Positions 62,200 to 64,000 of a DNA stretch of 64,000 bases are shown here, one piece after another (the first letter of the stretch is position 1; the number at the start of each line of letters is the position of its first letter). The stretch spans positions 2,666,001 to 2,730,000 of the forward strand of contig NZ_CP066362.1 of the NCBI RefSeq assembly GCF_030323865.1, given 5' to 3'. The notes beneath the pieces are model-generated. The model had not been told where the DNA came from. It made no database searches and saw only the letters and a list, made by a program, of their open reading frames with translations. The position numbers and the translations under genes are program-made. This stretch comes from Pseudarthrobacter defluvii. Lineage in GTDB: Bacteria > Actinomycetota > Actinomycetes > Actinomycetales > Micrococcaceae.

Positions 62200-64000
62200 T
62201 CGGTCACCTGCCTTCCGCGCACGCATAAGGGGCATACCTCGGGGAGCCGGCAACCATGGCCGCCATGGCTGCCTTTTGAGGGGTCGTGCCGGGCAATAAA
62301 CTCGCTGCCGCCCATCACGGCGGCGGCGTTCTTGACCATGTCCAATGCCCAGTTCTCCTGCGGGTCGAGAGGTTCCTGCTGCTGGATGGCGGGACTCTTG
62401 GCGGTGGTCCCCAGCTGCGCCAGCACCGCCCCGCCGGGCTGGCCGGACCCCGGGGACCCGGTCTCGAAGCCACCGGCCAATACTGCGGCCTGGTAGGCAC
62501 CAAGCTGCGGATGGCGGGACAACTCGCCCTTGCCCGGCTGCCGCTTCCCGGTCTTGAGGTCCACCACCACCAGGCGGCCTTCGCCGTCGATCTCCAGCCT
62601 GTCCACTTGCCCGCGCAGGACCGCCTCCCGCGGCGCTGCCTCATCCACCGCCACCTCGCCAAGGGCCACTTCGAAGTCCTGTTCCACGCCCAGCAGGCTG
62701 CGGCCTTCGCTCCTCATGGACAGCACGTATTGCGCCAGCTTCCGCACCATGGCCTCGGCACGCTGGAAGTCCAGCCTTCCTTCCCAGTTGTCCTTCATGC
62801 CCAGTGCCGGCCACCGGCGGACCAGTTCAGCGACGTACTCAGATCCGGACGCGTCCGGTATGTCCTGGGCGATCGCGTGGACCAGGGTCCCGAGGCTCCG
62901 GGCAAAATCTGTTGCCGGTTCCCCTCCTGCTGCCTGCACGAACCAGTCCAACGGCGACTTTTGCACCGTCTCCACCTTCGAGGGGGACACGGAAACCGTT
63001 CCGCCCGGGGGAACAACCGCGCCGGAGGATGTCAGGGGCGCCAGCCCCCACCAGCTGTCGGGGTGCGCTCCCGCAATAGCGGGCTGCGCTGCAGCCAAGT
63101 GCGCCAGTACCCTGGCTGCTTCCTGCGCCTGCCCCGAGTCACCATCCAGCTGGGCATACTGCCGGAGTTCAGCGACCAACGCGCGCAGCGTCATCGGCCG
63201 TTCCACCTGGGTGAAAGCCCTGCCCTCCTGGCCCGGCCTCAAGGGCGCAACGAAGTCCAGGAAGGACGACGGCTGGTCGTCTTCCGAAGACACTGCCGTA
63301 CACACCAGCACTTCCCGTGCCCGGGAGACCGCCGTGGAGAAGCTTCGGAGTTCGTCGTAACGGATGTCGCGCAACCGGCTCAAGGGGTCGCGCTGGAGGG
63401 CATAGGCGGGACCATGCTCCACAGCGTCCGCGTACAGCGTGCTTCCGAGAAGCTCGCCTCGGAGCCTCGTGTTGGGCCATACGCCCTCCTGCAGTCCGGC
63501 GATGATCACCACCGGCCATTCCCTGCCTGCAGCACTAGCAGGGGTCATCAGCTCAACGGCGTCATCGAGCTGGGCGCGGGCGGCAAGGGTGTCCATGGGA
63601 AGCTCCTGGTTCAGGAGGTATTCGAGGAACTGTTCAGGGCCGGCGCCGGGCATCTGGTCCACATAGCGCTCCGCCGTGTGGAAGAGCGCCATCATCGCGT
63701 CGAGGTCGCGGTCAGCGCGGGCCCCGTGGGGTCCGCCCTCCAATGCCGCTGCCGTCCAGGCCGACGAGAGCCCGGTGGAGTCCCACAGTGCCCACAGCAC
63801 CGTCTCCGCGTTGGCTCCGGGCAGGGCTGCAGCCTCCCTCCCGGCGTGGATCATTCGCGCAGTGCGGCGGGCGGCGCGGCCCTCAATACCCAACGCACCC
63901 AGCGCACCGGGTTCGAGCAGGGCTTCGACCAGGAGGGCATCACTGGCGCGTCCCCCACCGCCCAGGAGTTCCTCCCGCCGCAGCGACTGGCGCAGCCTGC
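62196..64000 (-). CDS. adnA: AdnA-type helicase-nuclease subunit, N-terminus beyond window edge
   Basis: The frame is open to the right edge, so about 600 C-terminal residues are visible. The helicase C-terminal part has WPVVIIAGLQEGVWPN, RDIRYDELRSFSTAVSRAREVLVCTA and LVHAIAQDIPD. The PD-(D/E)XK nuclease follows (LRGQVDRLEIDGEGRLVVVDLKTGK ... HPQLGAYQAAV). The last residues carry C-x5-C-x2-C (CRLPEVCPLC), like the cysteines that hold an Fe-S cluster in AddB-type nucleases. It partners AdnB, whose start overlaps this stop. Compare mycobacterial AdnA. Confidence 0.9.
   Translation of the reverse strand, partial: RLRQSLRREELLGGGGRASDALLVEALLEPGALGALGIEGRAARRTARMIHAGREAAALPGANAETVLWALWDSTGLSSAWTAAALEGGPHGARADRDLDAMMALFHTAERYVDQMPGAGPEQFLEYLLNQELPMDTLAARAQLDDAVELMTPASAAGREWPVVIIAGLQEGVWPNTRLRGELLGSTLYADAVEHGPAYALQRDPLSRLRDIRYDELRSFSTAVSRAREVLVCTAVSSEDDQPSSFLDFVAPLRPGQEGRAFTQVERPMTLRALVAELRQYAQLDGDSGQAQEAARVLAHLAAAQPAIAGAHPDSWWGLAPLTSSGAVVPPGGTVSVSPSKVETVQKSPLDWFVQAAGGEPATDFARSLGTLVHAIAQDIPDASGSEYVAELVRRWPALGMKDNWEGRLDFQRAEAMVRKLAQYVLSMRSEGRSLLGVEQDFEVALGEVAVDEAAPREAVLRGQVDRLEIDGEGRLVVVDLKTGKRQPGKGELSRHPQLGAYQAAVLAGGFETGSPGSGQPGGAVLAQLGTTAKSPAIQQQEPLDPQENWALDMVKNAAAVMGGSEFIARHDPSKGSHGGHGCRLPEVCPLCVRGRQVTE

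Overview
The window is high-GC DNA with GC-rich third codon positions, many GTG/TTG starts and ATGA/GTGA gene overlaps. The gene set (mtrA-mtrB-lpqB, hpf, secA, an AdnAB-type helicase-nuclease pair, sigK-rskA, a DUF2342 zincin, a UPF0182 protein) is that of an actinobacterium. The overall style fits Micrococcaceae (Arthrobacter/Pseudarthrobacter), but that is inference from protein style because no 16S or marker search was possible. I see no insertion sequence, prophage, CRISPR array or integrase. This is core chromosome, and no interval between genes exceeds about 300 bases.

Layout. (1) 1-1205: the end of a Flp/Tad-pilus-like cluster on the minus strand (CpaE-like ATPase, cut by the window edge, and a SAF-domain protein), divergent from a small HTH protein. 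(2) 1607-3782: a hypothetical protein, a LysM membrane protein and an Rv3235-family protein. (3) 3895-14295, minus strand: secA, a YcaQ-type glycosylase, hpf, comF, lpqB, mtrB, mtrA. From memory this matches the order of Mycobacterium tuberculosis Rv3235-Rv3246c. (4) 14473-21016, plus strand: five overlapping membrane/AAA+ genes (membrane protein, DUF4129, DUF4350, MoxR, DUF58), then DUF4166. (5) 21020-28205, minus strand: a MetE-like protein lacking the zinc ligands, chorismate mutase, and a complete peptide-type ABC importer. (6) 28475-30968: mnmA and a cysteine desulfurase, which together supply sulfur for tRNA 2-thiouridine. (7) 31013-36331: a Cys-rich HTH regulator divergent from a DoxX-like protein across a dyad-rich spacer, a lipoprotein, a J-domain protein, trmL, sigK and rskA. 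(8) 36403-38939: etfB-etfA-PIG-L deacetylase operon. (9) 39178-45588: HtrA-like protease, TPM-domain protein, PspA, DNA photolyase. (10) 45615-47025: cytochrome b561-like protein and two identical initiator tRNA genes, each with its own terminator. (11) 47146-64000: UPF0182, YlbL-type PDZ/Lon protease, DUF2342 zincin, YgjP-like peptidase, UvrD2, NudC, a phosphotransferase-fold protein, AdnB and partial AdnA. This resembles M. tuberculosis Rv3193c-Rv3202c.

Themes: envelope and stress homeostasis (MtrAB-LpqB, SecA, HtrA, PspA/TPM, the MoxR cluster, YlbL), DNA repair (AdnAB, UvrD2, photolyase, YcaQ) and translation/tRNA modification. Eight genes share a TANNNT hexamer exactly six bases before an ATG/GTG start, the signature of leaderless transcription. 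I found no clearly new multi-gene system. The best leads are the MoxR/DUF58 membrane cluster next to MtrAB, a J-domain protein with a NERD-like C-terminus, the Cys-rich regulator/DoxX pair, and two enzyme-fold proteins that have lost key residues.
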